Shown here: in pieces, positions 26,966 through 38,599 of the stretch
Numbering within the stretch: position 1 is the stretch's first letter
How the letters are laid out: each line of letters begins with the position of its first letter
Source of the DNA: Methanobacterium veterum
Lineage (GTDB): Archaea > Methanobacteriota > Methanobacteria > Methanobacteriales > Methanobacteriaceae
Direction of reading: 5' to 3'
Assembly: GCF_000745485.1 (NCBI RefSeq)
Contig: NZ_JQJK01000009.1
Coordinates: 434,001 to 498,000, forward strand
DNA: 64,000 bases
Position numbers and translations under genes: made by a program
The notes under the pieces: model-generated
The model's input: only the letters and a program-made list of their open reading frames with translations
Database searches by the model: none
Told to the model about the DNA's origin: nothing

Positions 26966-29653
26966 ATGATTAACATGAAGAAAAATAAAATCACATTTAC
27001 AATAGATGGATTTAATATAGAAACGGAAGAAGGAACCACTATACTTGAGGCGGCACTTGAAAACGGCATTTATATTCCAAATTTATGTTACAGCCCTCAA
27101 TTAAAACCATATGGGGCATGTAGATTGTGCTTAGTTGAAAATGATGATGGAAGATTGGTTACATCATGTGAAACAATTGCACAGGAAGGTATGAATATAA
27201 AAAGTGAAAGTGAAGCAGTAAATAAAGTAAGAAGGCTTGTTGCAGAGCTTTTAATTGCAAACCATGAGATGGACTGCCTTACATGTGCTAAAAATAATGA
27301 ATGCAAACTGCAGGAAATAGCTTCTTATCTTGGTATTCAAAGGGATGATCTGGGAAGTTTAAGGTGTTCGACTCTAGATCTTGAAAAGGATGAATCCAAT
27401 CCATTTTTCGATAGGGATCTTAAGAAATGTATACTGTGTGGGATATGTGTTAGAACATGCAGTGAGATGCTGGGTGTAAATGCAGTTGATTTTGGATTTA
27501 GAGGGTGCAATACAAAAATTACAACATTTGCGGATAGGCCTATAATGGAATCGGCATGTGTATCCTGTGGGGAATGTGTTGTAAGATGCCCTGTTGGTGC
27601 ACTTGTTCCTAAAAACAGTCCAAAACCTTCAAGGGAAGTTAAAAGTACATGCCCATACTGCGGTGTTGGTTGCAGTATCTATCTTGGAGTCCGCGGAAAT
27701 GAAATTACAGGTGTAAGGGCTGATCCAGATAATAAGGTAAATAAAGGCAACCTCTGTGTTAAGGGTAGATTTGGATATAAATTCATCAATCACCCTGACA
27801 GGCTGACTTTGCCTTTAATAAAGCGGAATGGGGAATTTGAAGAAGTAAGCTGGGATGAAGCACTTGATTTTATAGCTCAAAATCTTGAAAAATATAAGGG
27901 AGACACTTTCGCAGCGATTTCATCTGCAAGATGCACAAATGAAGATAATTATGCTCTCCAGAAATTTACACGTGTTGTAATGGGCACAAATAATGTGGAT
28001 AACTGCGCACGTTCATGCCATGCACCATCGGTTGCAGGGCTTGCCAGAAGTATGGGGAGCGGGGCAATGAGTAATTCTATAGACGAAATACCTGATGCGG
28101 ATTGTCTATTTATTATAGGTACCAACGCAACGGCGTCATATCCAGTTATAGGTATGAGAATGATTGAGGCAGCTAAAAAGGGTAAAAAGCTTATTGTTGC
28201 AGATCCAAGGGAGATACAGCTTTCAAAATATGCTGATGTGTTCTTAAAACATAATCCTGGAACTGATGTTGCTCTCCTTATGGGTATGATGGGAGTGATA
28301 ATTGAGGAAGGCTTGTATGATTCTTCTTTTGTCGATAAACGCACAGAAAACTTCGATGAATTTAAAAAATCACTTGAAGAATTTGATCTAGACTCTGTTG
28401 AGGAAATTACTGGAGTTGACAAAGAAAAAATACGAGAAGCCGCAAGATTATACGCATCAACAAAACCTGCATCTATTCTGTACTCGTTAGGTATAACAGA
28501 GCATTCTCATGGAACTGACAATGTATTTGCGCTCAGTAACCTGGCACTTCTTACAGGAAACATCGGAAAACCTTCCACTGGAGTAAACCCGATTAGGGGG
28601 CAAAATAATGTTCAGGGCTCCTGTGATATGGGTTGTTTACCTGATTCGTATCCGGGATACCAGAAGGTCGATGACGCGGAAGTTTATAAGAAATTTGAAG
28701 AAATGTGGGGCTGTGAATTAGATAAGTCTGTAGGATTAAAAATGCCGTTTGTTATAGGTGCATCAAGTCTTGGAACGGTTAAAGCACTTTATATCATGGG
28801 TGAAAATCCGGTTTTAAGCGAGCCTGACTCTTCAAGCATCATTAAATCCCTTGAAAATCTTGACTTTTTAATAGTTCAGGATATTTTCATGACTGAAACG
28901 GCGCGCATGGCTGATGTGGTACTGCCTGCAGCATCTTACGCTGAAAAGGATGGTACATTTACCAATGCAGAACGAAGAATGCAAAGGGTACGAAAAGCAA
29001 TAGAACCAGTAGGTGAATCTAAAGCCGATTGGGAAATAACCTGTGAAATTGCTAAAAAGATGGGTGCAGAAGGATTTGAATTTAAGAATGCGTCCTCTAT
29101 TGTAGATGAACTTGCTTCAGTTGCTCCAATATTTGGTGGAATTACCTACGGCCGTATTGAAGAAGAGGGCATACAATGGCCTTGCATTGATGAAAAAGAC
29201 CCTGGAACTCCAATTCTGCATGTGGAAAAATTTGCAACTGAAAGCGGCAAAGGGAAGTTCATACCTTTACACTACAGACCTCCTGCTGAGCTGCCTGATG
29301 AAGAATATCCATTGCTCCTTACAACAGGGCGTAGTATTTATCATTATCATACTACTACCATGACTGGAGCCGCTGATGGTCTTGTTGAATTGTACGGTGA
29401 TGATCCACTAGAAATAAATCCTGAAGATGCGGCAGAACTTGGATTTGAAAATGGAGATATGGTTAAAGTAATCTCAAGGAGGGGTGAAGTTAAAACAAGG
29501 GTAGAAGTAACTGATATGTCTCCAAAAGGAGTAGTCTTTATGACGTTCCACTTCGGTGAAACACCTACAAATGTTCTTACAAGCCCTGCGATGGACCCTA
29601 TATCCAATACACCGGAATTTAAGGTTTGTGCGGTGAAGGTTGAAAAAGAGTAA
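26966..29653 (+). CDS. fdhA: Formate dehydrogenase catalytic subunit with NuoG-like N-terminus
   Basis: An 895-aa molybdo/tungstoenzyme. N-terminal [2Fe-2S] ferredoxin (CYSPQLKPYGACRLC ... C), a His/Cys NuoG-type cluster (MDCLTCAKNNECKLQ), two [4Fe-4S] sites (CILCGICVRTC, CVSCGECVVRCP), then the catalytic part with its own cluster (CPYCGVGCSIY). The catalytic residue is Cys in DNCARSCHAPSVAGL, where E. coli FdhF has Sec. Ends with the MGD-binding fold (LLLTTGRSIYHYHTTTMTG). This architecture belongs to NAD(P)- or ferredoxin-linked formate dehydrogenases and not to the short F420-linked FdhA of methanogens. SD is weak; ATG 26975 is an alternative start. Confidence 0.88.
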   Translation: MINMKKNKITFTIDGFNIETEEGTTILEAALENGIYIPNLCYSPQLKPYGACRLCLVENDDGRLVTSCETIAQEGMNIKSESEAVNKVRRLVAELLIANHEMDCLTCAKNNECKLQEIASYLGIQRDDLGSLRCSTLDLEKDESNPFFDRDLKKCILCGICVRTCSEMLGVNAVDFGFRGCNTKITTFADRPIMESACVSCGECVVRCPVGALVPKNSPKPSREVKSTCPYCGVGCSIYLGVRGNEITGVRADPDNKVNKGNLCVKGRFGYKFINHPDRLTLPLIKRNGEFEEVSWDEALDFIAQNLEKYKGDTFAAISSARCTNEDNYALQKFTRVVMGTNNVDNCARSCHAPSVAGLARSMGSGAMSNSIDEIPDADCLFIIGTNATASYPVIGMRMIEAAKKGKKLIVADPREIQLSKYADVFLKHNPGTDVALLMGMMGVIIEEGLYDSSFVDKRTENFDEFKKSLEEFDLDSVEEITGVDKEKIREAARLYASTKPASILYSLGITEHSHGTDNVFALSNLALLTGNIGKPSTGVNPIRGQNNVQGSCDMGCLPDSYPGYQKVDDAEVYKKFEEMWGCELDKSVGLKMPFVIGASSLGTVKALYIMGENPVLSEPDSSSIIKSLENLDFLIVQDIFMTETARMADVVLPAASYAEKDGTFTNAERRMQRVRKAIEPVGESKADWEITCEIAKKMGAEGFEFKNASSIVDELASVAPIFGGITYGRIEEEGIQWPCIDEKDPGTPILHVEKFATESGKGKFIPLHYRPPAELPDEEYPLLLTTGRSIYHYHTTTMTGAADGLVELYGDDPLEINPEDAAELGFENGDMVKVISRRGEVKTRVEVTDMSPKGVVFMTFHFGETPTNVLTSPAMDPISNTPEFKVCAVKVEKE

Positions 29654-29742
29654 ATTTATCATAATTTTAATTTTTTATTTTTATATGATGTTGAAATAAG
29701 TAATCATAACAGAAAATAAGAGAGTTTTTGAGGTTGATTTTA

Positions 29743-30228
29743 ATGGGTAAAAAAGAAGCTGAAGTGTTTCATAAACAAGCGATGTCCTTTTTAGGGCAGG
29801 GTGAAGTTCAACGAGCGGTAGAATTTTTTGATAAGGCAATTAATCTGGATGAAGATTTCTTCCCGGCATGGAACAATAAAGGAATAGCCCTTCTGGAACT
29901 TAAGAAATATGAACAAGCACTGGACTGTTTTGAACAGGTTATTCGTATAAATCCCCTTGATAGGATGGTTTGGTATAATAAAGGATACACTCTGTTTATG
30001 TTAAAAAAATATGATGAATCTGTAACTGCACTTGACAATTTCCTTTACACTTACTCTAAAGATGATGACGCTTTCTATAAATATGCTTCATACCTGTATG
30101 CCAATGGATTGTACCATCTCAAAGAATATGATAAAGCAGCTAAAATACTTAAAGGTCTGCTTGTGAAGGATGAAAATTTCATGGAAGCTCAGGAACTTCT
30201 TGATCAGATTACAAAAAATCAGGAATAA
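29743..30228 (+). CDS. Small TPR-repeat protein
   Basis: A 161-aa protein started at ATG 29743 (GAGGTTGATT upstream). It contains three or four tetratricopeptide units (FFDKAINLDEDFFPAWNNKGIALLELKKYEQALDCFEQVIRINP...). No signal peptide. A protein-interaction module, perhaps for assembly of the adjacent formate dehydrogenase, but position is the only hint. Convergent with moeA. Confidence 0.8.
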   Translation: MGKKEAEVFHKQAMSFLGQGEVQRAVEFFDKAINLDEDFFPAWNNKGIALLELKKYEQALDCFEQVIRINPLDRMVWYNKGYTLFMLKKYDESVTALDNFLYTYSKDDDAFYKYASYLYANGLYHLKEYDKAAKILKGLLVKDENFMEAQELLDQITKNQE

Positions 30229-30248
30229 AGTAAAAATATAACTTAAAT

Positions 30249-31466
30249 TCACTCAAAAACTTTTAAAGAGCTGTATTTAAGTATATTGCACTTTTCACCT
30301 TTTTTTATATCGTTAGTATCTTCATCAACGAATATATAACAGTTTGACAGCACTGCTGATTTATTTATGCCTGCTTTTGTTTTTATTGGGTAAACCATGT
30401 CTTCTTCAAGTTTTGCCCTTATTATATTGCACTTACCTTTAGATGATCTTATATCGTCGCCTGCAGTGCATTCTATTAAATCGAATTTTTTGTAGATATT
30501 CTGCATTTTTAGGATGTAATTTCTTGCAAAAATGTCAAACTGTACTGCTGCCGCTACGGGATAACCTGAAAGCATGAAAACAGGTTTATTATTTACAACA
30601 CCAAATCCAACAGGTTTTCCTGGCTTGATGGCAACGCCGTGAACCAGAACTTCTCCAAGTTTAGAAGTTGCGCTTACCACAACATCTCCCTTGCTGATTG
30701 CAGTCCCTCCAGTTGTGATTACTACATCATATTTTTGGGCATATCCATGGAGTTCATTTACCATGGTATCTAAATCATCTCTGCAGTGTTTAATGTGGGG
30801 CACTGCAAGAGAATCTTCAACAAGTCCTTTTAAAGCAAATCTATTTGAATTCACTATTTTCCCTGGCTCAAGATTTGTGGTTGGATCTACAAGCTCATTT
30901 CCAGTTATAATAACTCCCACTTCAGGTTTTTTGAATACTTTGACCCTGCTGTAACCTGATGAGGCTATCACAGAAAGGTGATTAGGATCTAGAATTTGTC
31001 CCTCCTTTAAAATAATTTCTCCTTTTTTTAAATCCTCGCCTTTAAGTGCTACATCTCTATTAAAAGCAACGTTTTTAGTTATTTTAATCTGGTTATCTAC
31101 GTGTTCAATATCTTCTTCCATTACAACTGCATTTGAGCCAGAAGGCATGGGTGCCCCTGTTGCTATTCTAATAGCTTTTCCCTGACTTAAAATATGATTA
31201 GACACGCTTCCAGCACCAATTTCATCTATAACTTCAAGATATATTGGATTAGATTCGGATGCTCCCGCTGTATTTTCTGCTATTACAGCATACCCGTCCA
31301 TTGCAGATCTGTCAAAAGGAGGGGCATCAATCAGTACTTCAATATTTTCAGCTAAAACTCTTGTATTTGCTTCTTCAAGAGGAATATCTTCTTTATTAAG
31401 TGTTATTTTAACACTTTCAATTAATTTTAGTGCATCTTCTACCGGAATTAAGTTTGATGAGTACAT
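30249..31466 (-). CDS. moeA: Molybdopterin molybdenumtransferase MoeA
   Basis: A 405-aa protein of normal MoeA length, started at ATG 31466 with GGTG upstream. Motifs: PPFDRSAMDGYAV, GAGSVSNHILSQGKAIRIATGAPMP, NGNAVVMEED-type region, GVIITGNELVDP, ITTGGTAISKGD, KPGKPVGFGVVNNKPVFMLSGYPVAA. MoeA inserts Mo or W into the pterin. It lacks a PBP-like sensing domain. Divergent from the fwd operon, sharing the 31467-31823 regulatory region, so cofactor supply and its main consumer may be co-regulated. Confidence 0.92.
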   Translation of the reverse strand: MYSSNLIPVEDALKLIESVKITLNKEDIPLEEANTRVLAENIEVLIDAPPFDRSAMDGYAVIAENTAGASESNPIYLEVIDEIGAGSVSNHILSQGKAIRIATGAPMPSGSNAVVMEEDIEHVDNQIKITKNVAFNRDVALKGEDLKKGEIILKEGQILDPNHLSVIASSGYSRVKVFKKPEVGVIITGNELVDPTTNLEPGKIVNSNRFALKGLVEDSLAVPHIKHCRDDLDTMVNELHGYAQKYDVVITTGGTAISKGDVVVSATSKLGEVLVHGVAIKPGKPVGFGVVNNKPVFMLSGYPVAAAVQFDIFARNYILKMQNIYKKFDLIECTAGDDIRSSKGKCNIIRAKLEEDMVYPIKTKAGINKSAVLSNCYIFVDEDTNDIKKGEKCNILKYSSLKVFE

Positions 31467-31716
31467 AATAGACACCAGTTAAATATCATAAATTGATTAT
31501 TTTTTAACCTTTAATATGTCTTGAAAAGCTAGTGCAAATAGGTTGTTATTTTGTTAAATTTTAAAATCATGATGACCATAAAACGGGTTCAAAATGGGGT
31601 TATGAAAAAACGATTTATATGGCTTGAAATGTAAAATTGAATGATTCTAATGGATTTAATTGTATGCAATTTTTTTGAAAAAGTATGTATATGTACGCTG
31701 ATTTTTATAATGTAAA

Positions 31717-31812
31717 GATGTGTACTTGATACACATCATTATATATAATTTTCCATATTTACCTAGTCGAAATATATATATTTATAAAAACAAGATGTGT
31801 AATTAATACACA
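31717..31812. promoter_or_regulatory. Two matching operators in the fwd promoter
   Basis: At 31717-31737 there are perfect eight-base arms GATGTGTA and TACACATC around a five-base spacer. At 31796-31812 the core repeats as TGTGTA-ATTAA-TACACA, with the same spacing, only seven bases before the RBS of fwdH. Between them is a strong AT box (aatatatatatttataaaa, about 31771-31789) preceded by CGA, a good BRE/TATA pair for the fwd operon. The arrangement suits a dimeric HTH regulator binding both sides of the promoter; FwdH itself carries such an HTH. The rest of 31467-31823 holds no gene. Confidence 0.65.
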
Positions 31813-31823
31813 AGGTGTCCATC

Positions 31824-32276
31824 ATGCCAAAACACATTGCTTCAGGATTAAAATATTTAGCGGCAGTAGAACTCATTAGAGAGGGACGCAGCCAGAAAGA
31901 AATATCTGAAATGCTGGATATGGACAGATCAACACTTTCTCATTATTTGAATGGTAGAAATATATCGATGGGATCTATAGAGATAGCAGAACTCATTAAA
32001 GGTTTTTGTCCAAAGGATTTTCTGGAGCTAACAAGTGCTCTTTTGGAAGACAGGGATACAACAAGAACAATTGTTAAGACATGTTTAAACCAAAAATACA
32101 GAGCAAAAGTGAGGGATTCATGTATTGGTTGTGGGCTTTGTGTAGATACATGTTTGATGAATGCCATATCGTTGGATAATCTCAAAGCACAGATAGACAA
32201 TGATTCATGTTGTGGATGTCTCATGTGCGAAGAAAAATGTCCTACTAACTCAATTAAAATTATGATGGAGGAATAA
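31824..32276 (+). CDS. fwdH: FwdH: HTH domain fused to a two-cluster ferredoxin
   Basis: A 150-aa protein. Residues 8-45 form a clear helix-turn-helix ([32 protein letters not shown]). Residues 90-148 carry two [4Fe-4S] motifs ([23 protein letters not shown]). As first gene of the fwd operon it corresponds to FwdH. The HTH plus Fe-S combination suggests a redox-sensing autoregulator instead of, or besides, a catalytic subunit. I use ATG 31824 because GGTG lies six bases upstream; the GTG at 31815 is within that RBS. The next gene's SD (GGAGG) overlaps its end. Confidence 0.8.
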   Translation: MPKHIASGLKYLAAVELIREGRSQKEISEMLDMDRSTLSHYLNGRNISMGSIEIAELIKGFCPKDFLELTSALLEDRDTTRTIVKTCLNQKYRAKVRDSCIGCGLCVDTCLMNAISLDNLKAQIDNDSCCGCLMCEEKCPTNSIKIMMEE

Positions 32277-32280
32277 AAAA

Positions 32281-33321
32281 ATGGCTGCAAATGTAAAAGA
32301 AGTCAAAGCCAAGAATTTCGACATTGAAAGATCAGCTGAAGAAGAAAGAAAGCTGTCATTCAAGAATGAAACATGTGTTGGCTGCGGCATTTGTGAACAG
32401 ATATGCCCAGTAGAGGCAATAAAACTCGGCGACATTGGTGCAATAGTAAGAACCGGTGCTGAAGAGCCTAAAATAACAATCGACGAACATAAATGTGTAC
32501 TTTGTGGTATGTGTGATGTTGCATGCCCTGTAGATGCATTAGATCTCACAATAGACGGTAAACCAATTAAAGAAATAGAAACTTACCCACGTCTCGTATC
32601 TTCTGCAGAAATAAGTGATGATGCATGTGTTTACTGTAAAGCATGTGAAAGAGCATGTCCACAGGAAGCAGTAACCGTTGCAAGGATACTCCCTGACAGG
32701 TCAAAACTTGTATCTGGTGAAATCGAGATCAACAAAGAAAAATGTATAGACTGTGGTGTATGTGAAGAAATGTGCCCTGCAGATGCTATAACAATTGAAC
32801 AGAAAGGTCCTGAAGACTTTGAAATATCAGTAGATGAAGAAAAATGTGTTTACTGTGGTGTATGTAAACGTGCATGTCCTGAAAATGCTATAATGGAAGC
32901 ATGCAGAGCATGTTCATACGGTGAATACGAAATCAGCCCAGAAGCAGCTGAAATCACTGGTAAAGCAATCATTGATGAAGAATCATGTGTAAGGTGCGGA
33001 TGGTGCGAAGACGTCTGTCCAAAAGAAGCAGTAATTGTTGAAAAACCATTTGAAGGTGAACTGGAATTTGACGAAGAAAAATGTGAAGCATGTGGAGCAT
33101 GTGTAGATATATGCCCATGTGATGTATTAGAATTCCACAAACCATCCAAACCAGCTGAAATCGGTGAAAAAATCGATAAAAAAGAACAGTTCTGTATATA
33201 CTGTGGAGCATGTGCAAATGTATGTCCTACAAAAGCCATAAACGTAAAAAGAACTGCAGTTAATTACACACCTACTAAATCCAAATCATGGCAACAAAGA
33301 TTAGAATCTTTAAAAACTTAA
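32281..33321 (+). CDS. fwdF: Formylmethanofuran dehydrogenase polyferredoxin subunit FwdF
   Basis: A 346-aa polyferredoxin with eight CxxCxxCxxxC(P) motifs, the first [12 protein letters not shown] and the last [12 protein letters not shown], so up to eight [4Fe-4S] clusters as in known FwdF. It wires electrons between the catalytic FwdB and outside partners such as heterodisulfide reductase or ferredoxin. ATG follows the stop of fwdH by four bases, with GGAGG as SD. High similarity among motifs reflects internal duplication. Confidence 0.93.
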   Translation: MAANVKEVKAKNFDIERSAEEERKLSFKNETCVGCGICEQICPVEAIKLGDIGAIVRTGAEEPKITIDEHKCVLCGMCDVACPVDALDLTIDGKPIKEIETYPRLVSSAEISDDACVYCKACERACPQEAVTVARILPDRSKLVSGEIEINKEKCIDCGVCEEMCPADAITIEQKGPEDFEISVDEEKCVYCGVCKRACPENAIMEACRACSYGEYEISPEAAEITGKAIIDEESCVRCGWCEDVCPKEAVIVEKPFEGELEFDEEKCEACGACVDICPCDVLEFHKPSKPAEIGEKIDKKEQFCIYCGACANVCPTKAINVKRTAVNYTPTKSKSWQQRLESLKT

Positions 33322-33339
33322 AATCATACAGGTGATCAA

Positions 33340-33570
33340 ATGGAACTTAAAGTAAACCAAGACAAATGTCTCGGATGCGGTGTTTGTGTAGTCGCATGCC
33401 CAATAAATGCATCAATCAGTCCTGAAGTTTCAGGTGGACACGGTCCTAAGACCGAAGACGTAATTATGATGGTTGAAAATGGAGTAATCAAATTATTCAG
33501 TAAAGATAGCTGTACAAAATGTGGTACCTGCCAAGTATTCTGTCCTACAGATGCAATCTGGCTAGAATGA
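33340..33570 (+). CDS. fwdG: Formylmethanofuran dehydrogenase ferredoxin subunit FwdG
   Basis: A 76-aa two-cluster ferredoxin: [12 protein letters not shown] near the start and [12 protein letters not shown] near the end, with a 40-residue hairpin region between. Small electron-transfer subunit linking FwdB to FwdF. SD AGGTGATC. Position between fwdF and fwdD is standard. Confidence 0.92.
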   Translation: MELKVNQDKCLGCGVCVVACPINASISPEVSGGHGPKTEDVIMMVENGVIKLFSKDSCTKCGTCQVFCPTDAIWLE

Positions 33571-33580
33571 GGTGTTAAAT

Positions 33581-34117
33581 TTGACTTATGTAGAAAAACC
33601 AGCCGTTCCAAAAGTAGTAAAATTTGAAGAACCAACTGCTAAAGAACGAACTAAATTAGAAGTAATGCTTAACACAGGTTCCGACATTTACCAAGGAGCT
33701 TGCAAAAAAAGAGGATCTACCCTTAAAGATGAATACAGAAAAGTTGCTGGAGTAGCATACATGGACCCTAAAGACATGGCTAAATTAGGTGTCGCTAACT
33801 GGGAACATGTGAAAGTTGTTTCTGACTGGGGAGAAGTAATAGTATTCGCTGCTCACTCAAGGGATGCACCTCATGAAGGCACAATATTTATACCAAAAGG
33901 ACCATGGGCAAATGTAGTAACAAGCCCTGAAACCTACTGCTGTTGTGACCCTACATACAAAGGGATCATGTGTACAGTTGAAAAATCTGAAGAAGACGTT
34001 TTATTAATGGCTGACCTTATGAGGGCAACCTACAAAAAATACGTCGATGATAAGGATGAAGAAAGCATCGCCAAACTTACTTCACTTGGAGAGATGCCGG
34101 TCTACAAGAAATTATAA
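33581..34117 (+). CDS. fwdD: Formylmethanofuran dehydrogenase subunit FwdD
   Basis: A 178-aa molybdopterin-dinucleotide-binding domain that in other oxidoreductases is the C-terminal part of the catalytic chain ([59 protein letters not shown]). With FwdB it encloses the tungsten-bis-pterin. I start at TTG 33581 because GGTG (33571-33574) lies six bases upstream; the GTG at 33572 is part of that SD. The same SD and TTG arrangement is seen at fwdC. Confidence 0.9.
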   Translation: MTYVEKPAVPKVVKFEEPTAKERTKLEVMLNTGSDIYQGACKKRGSTLKDEYRKVAGVAYMDPKDMAKLGVANWEHVKVVSDWGEVIVFAAHSRDAPHEGTIFIPKGPWANVVTSPETYCCCDPTYKGIMCTVEKSEEDVLLMADLMRATYKKYVDDKDEESIAKLTSLGEMPVYKKL

Positions 34118-34130
34118 GGAGGTTACATAA

Positions 34131-35507
34131 ATGGCAAATTACGAAGAACCAATAACAGACTACGATGAAATCGTAGAAAACTGTACTTGCGCTTTTTGCG
34201 GATGTAACTGTGACGATTTAGATTATTTAGTTAAAGATGGGCATGTTGTTGCAGTAAGACATGCTTGCAGACTAGGTGCTAGTAAGATTATGGAAGATAT
34301 GGACCAGAGATTATTAGTGCCAATGATAAGGAATGAAGAAGGTGAACTTGAAGAAGTTGACTGGGACGCTGCTTTAGATAAAGCTGCAGAACTTATAGCT
34401 GGAGCTGTAAGACCTGTATTCTACGGTTGGAGTGAAACTTCAATTGAAACCATGCACCACGGTCTCGAACTTGGTGAATTAGTAGGAGCTGTATTAGACA
34501 ACCAGGCAACTATCTGCCACGGTCCTTCTATCCAGGCAGTTCAGAATGTAGGATACCCTATTTTCACCCTCGGAGAAGGTAAAAACCGTGCAGACATGGT
34601 TGTTTACACTGGAAGTAACGCTATGAACTCTCACCCAAGACACATGGCTAGATACAGTACTTTCCCAAGGGGATACTTCAGGCCAAGGGGAAGATACGAC
34701 AGAACTGTTGTTACAATGGACCCTAAATACAGTGACACAGCTAAAATGTCAGATGTATGGATTGGGTTTGAACAAAACGGGGACTACGAGTTTTACAACG
34801 CTATAAGGGCAGTTTTAAAAGGTAAAAAACTTAAAAAAGATGTAATCTCAGGTATACCTAAAGAAGACATATATGAATTAACCGAAAAAATGAAAAATGC
34901 TCAATTCGGTACACTTTACTTCGGTTTAGGTTTAACCCACACATTATCCAAACAGAGAAACATTGACATAGCTATTCAAATGATAGCTGACTTAAACAAA
35001 TACTCCAAATGGGTACTGATGCCTATGAGGGGTCACTTCAACGTTAACGGGTTCAATATTTTCATGTCTTATGAAACTGGATTCCCATACGGTGTCGACT
35101 TCTCAAGAGGATACCAGAGATACATGAACGGGGAAACTAACACTATAGATCTCTTAACAAGGAAAGAATGTGATGTATTCATGGTAATAGCTGCAGATCC
35201 AGGAGCACACTACCCTGGAGGAGCTGTTAAACACCTTGCAGAAATTCCAGTCATACAGATAGATATCCACTGGGGACCATCAACTGAAATAGCAGATGTA
35301 GTACTTCCAGGATCCTTCATAGGTGTGGAAGCTGCTGGTACCAGTTATAGGATGGACGGTGTTCCAATCTACATGAAAAAAGCTATAGACAAACCTGAAA
35401 CTTGCAGAGACGATGAATGGATCGTAAAAGAATTATTAGAAAGAGTTAAAAAAATCAAAGCTGAGCAAGGAACTTCACAATCCGAAGAAGGAGCTTTAGC
35501 TAAATAG
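34131..35507 (+). CDS. fwdB: Tungsten formylmethanofuran dehydrogenase catalytic subunit FwdB
   Basis: A 458-aa catalytic chain. N-terminal [4Fe-4S] ligands [12 protein letters not shown] ... HACRLG, and the metal-coordinating residue in [10 protein letters not shown] (Cys129), so this is the cysteine and not the selenocysteine form. It reduces CO2 to formate, which passes to FwdA. Further pterin-binding motifs: [75 protein letters not shown]. The order H-F-G-D-B-A-C differs from H-F-G-D-A-C-B reported for Methanothermobacter. Confidence 0.93.
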   Translation: MANYEEPITDYDEIVENCTCAFCGCNCDDLDYLVKDGHVVAVRHACRLGASKIMEDMDQRLLVPMIRNEEGELEEVDWDAALDKAAELIAGAVRPVFYGWSETSIETMHHGLELGELVGAVLDNQATICHGPSIQAVQNVGYPIFTLGEGKNRADMVVYTGSNAMNSHPRHMARYSTFPRGYFRPRGRYDRTVVTMDPKYSDTAKMSDVWIGFEQNGDYEFYNAIRAVLKGKKLKKDVISGIPKEDIYELTEKMKNAQFGTLYFGLGLTHTLSKQRNIDIAIQMIADLNKYSKWVLMPMRGHFNVNGFNIFMSYETGFPYGVDFSRGYQRYMNGETNTIDLLTRKECDVFMVIAADPGAHYPGGAVKHLAEIPVIQIDIHWGPSTEIADVVLPGSFIGVEAAGTSYRMDGVPIYMKKAIDKPETCRDDEWIVKELLERVKKIKAEQGTSQSEEGALAK

Positions 35508-35515
35508 GTGATTTC

Positions 35516-37228
<1,713 letters not shown>

Positions 37229-37240
37229 GGGGTGTTAAGC

Positions 37241-38050
37241 TTGAAAACAATAACTTTAGATCAAATAAAGACTTCCCCAATAGCACTGGAATTCGATGAA
37301 ATAATTCCAGATAACGTATACACTTGGGAAAAAGCAGACTTTGAAAAGTATATGGTGCCAATTGGAAACTCAAGATTCCCACTTACAGACTACTTTACTA
37401 TAGAAGTGGAAGGAGATGCTGAAAGTGCTGACGATGTAAAAATGGTCATAAATGGAGATTGTGGCAGAGTAAAATACATCGGTAGCAAAATGGGTGCAGG
37501 TGAAATCATAGTTAACGGAGACGCGGATTTACACTGCGGAGCTGAGATGACCGGAGGTTCCATCACAGTTAACGGAAATGCAGACAGTTACGCCGGCAGG
37601 GAAATGAAGGGAGGATCCCTTACCATCACCGGAAATACCAGAGAATTCTGCGGAGCATCATACATTGGTGACTGGAGAGGAATGAGTGGAGGAACCATAA
37701 CTCTCCACGGAAACGCTGGTAAACAGCTCGGTGAATGTTTATCCGGTGGTAAAATAATCGTCAAAGGAAACTGTGATATTCTCGCAGGTATCCACATGAC
37801 CAAAGGTTACATCCAGATCGATGGTGACGTAACCAGGTGGCCTGGTGGACAGATGAAAAACGGTGACATCGTTGTTAACGGAGAACTCGGTCGTTTACTT
37901 GAAGGATTTACTCAGGAAGGTATATACGACGATCCTGAAATTGAAGGAGAAGTATTATCCGGAAAATACATAAAATACATCGGTGACATTGCTTTAAACG
38001 GAAAAGGCCGATTATGGCTAAATGCTGAAAAGAACAGGGATAAACTCTAG
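37241..38050 (+). CDS. fwdC: Formylmethanofuran dehydrogenase subunit FwdC
   Basis: A 269-aa right-handed beta-helix of the GXGXG type, as in the C-terminal domain of glutamate synthase. Repeats are visible about every 18-20 residues: INGDCG, VNGDAD, VNGNAD, ITGNTRE, LHGNAG, VKGNCD, IDGDV, VNGELG. It acts as the structural scaffold of the Fwd complex. I start at TTG 37241, six bases after GGGGTG; the GTG at 37232 is part of that SD. Last gene of the operon, followed by a terminator region. Confidence 0.92.
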   Translation: MKTITLDQIKTSPIALEFDEIIPDNVYTWEKADFEKYMVPIGNSRFPLTDYFTIEVEGDAESADDVKMVINGDCGRVKYIGSKMGAGEIIVNGDADLHCGAEMTGGSITVNGNADSYAGREMKGGSLTITGNTREFCGASYIGDWRGMSGGTITLHGNAGKQLGECLSGGKIIVKGNCDILAGIHMTKGYIQIDGDVTRWPGGQMKNGDIVVNGELGRLLEGFTQEGIYDDPEIEGEVLSGKYIKYIGDIALNGKGRLWLNAEKNRDKL

Positions 38051-38072
38051 TTCAGCTACTCGAAAATAATTT

Positions 38073-38172
38073 GAAATCTTAGATTTCATGAGTTTTCAAG
38101 GGCCCTGAAAACTCGTTTTCGAGGGACCAGTGAAAGTTTTTAATTTTTGCTGGTCGTTTTTTTTCTTTTTTT
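38073..38172 (+). terminator. Terminator region of the fwd operon with three hairpins
   Basis: Three successive inverted repeats: GAAATCT-T-AGATTTC at 38073-38087, GAGTTTTCA/TGAAAACTC around AGGGCCC at 38090-38114, and GACCAG (38125-38130)/CTGGTC (38150-38155) followed by a T-rich run at 38157-38171. The last hairpin with the T-run should end the fwd transcript. The first two may be an extragenic palindromic element. Confidence 0.7.
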
Positions 38173-38245
38173 AAAAATATAGGACTAATTTTAAAAATTA
38201 AAACTTTTAGAAACTTTTATTTTACAGAAAGATCAAGTGATAATC

Positions 38246-38545
38246 ATGGAAACTGAAATAATATTAAGTGCCAATGACGTTGTAGATTACGTCAAAAATG
38301 AAGTTAAACAGTATGATATTCTGGAAATTTCTTATAATATGGTTTATGTACCTGGAGAAGTCTTGGATATAGAAGAAGATGAAGAGGATGAAAGCTTAAA
38401 CCTTACACTTCAATTACAGGGTGAATTGTTGAATGATACAGTCCATCTTGATTTAACAAATATTAAAGATGATATACTGGAAATTCGACATACCAATACC
38501 GACGATGAACTTGTTATAATTGTCATTGAAGAAACTTTAAAATAA
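38246..38545 (+). CDS. Unknown small acidic protein, first of a paralogous pair
   Basis: A 99-aa protein, started at ATG 38246 with GTGAT before it. It is acidic and mostly beta strand, with the motif ISYNMVYVPGEVLDIE and a later LTNIKDDILEIRHTNTDDELVIIVIEE. It matches the next gene through almost its entire length (LSYNRVYTPGEVINVE; LEEVKDDLIEIRHTPKGQENVTVIVID), so the two arose by tandem duplication. No known family recognised. Located between the fwd operon and the Mo/W transporters. Confidence 0.65.
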   Translation: METEIILSANDVVDYVKNEVKQYDILEISYNMVYVPGEVLDIEEDEEDESLNLTLQLQGELLNDTVHLDLTNIKDDILEIRHTNTDDELVIIVIEETLK

Positions 38546-38599
38546 TAGTATACACATACTTCAATGAATATAATGGCCTTAGTTAAGAGGTGATTTTTT

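Noticed and set aside
32850..33239. Long minus-strand frames opposite fwdF
   Set aside because: Complement of the repeated CxxCxxC coding sequence; codon pattern belongs to fwdF on the plus strand.
34500..34530. Selenocysteine at the FwdB metal-binding position
   Set aside because: The codon is TGC (Cys) in [10 protein letters not shown], not TGA; the same holds for Cys in the FdhA motif CARSCHAPS.
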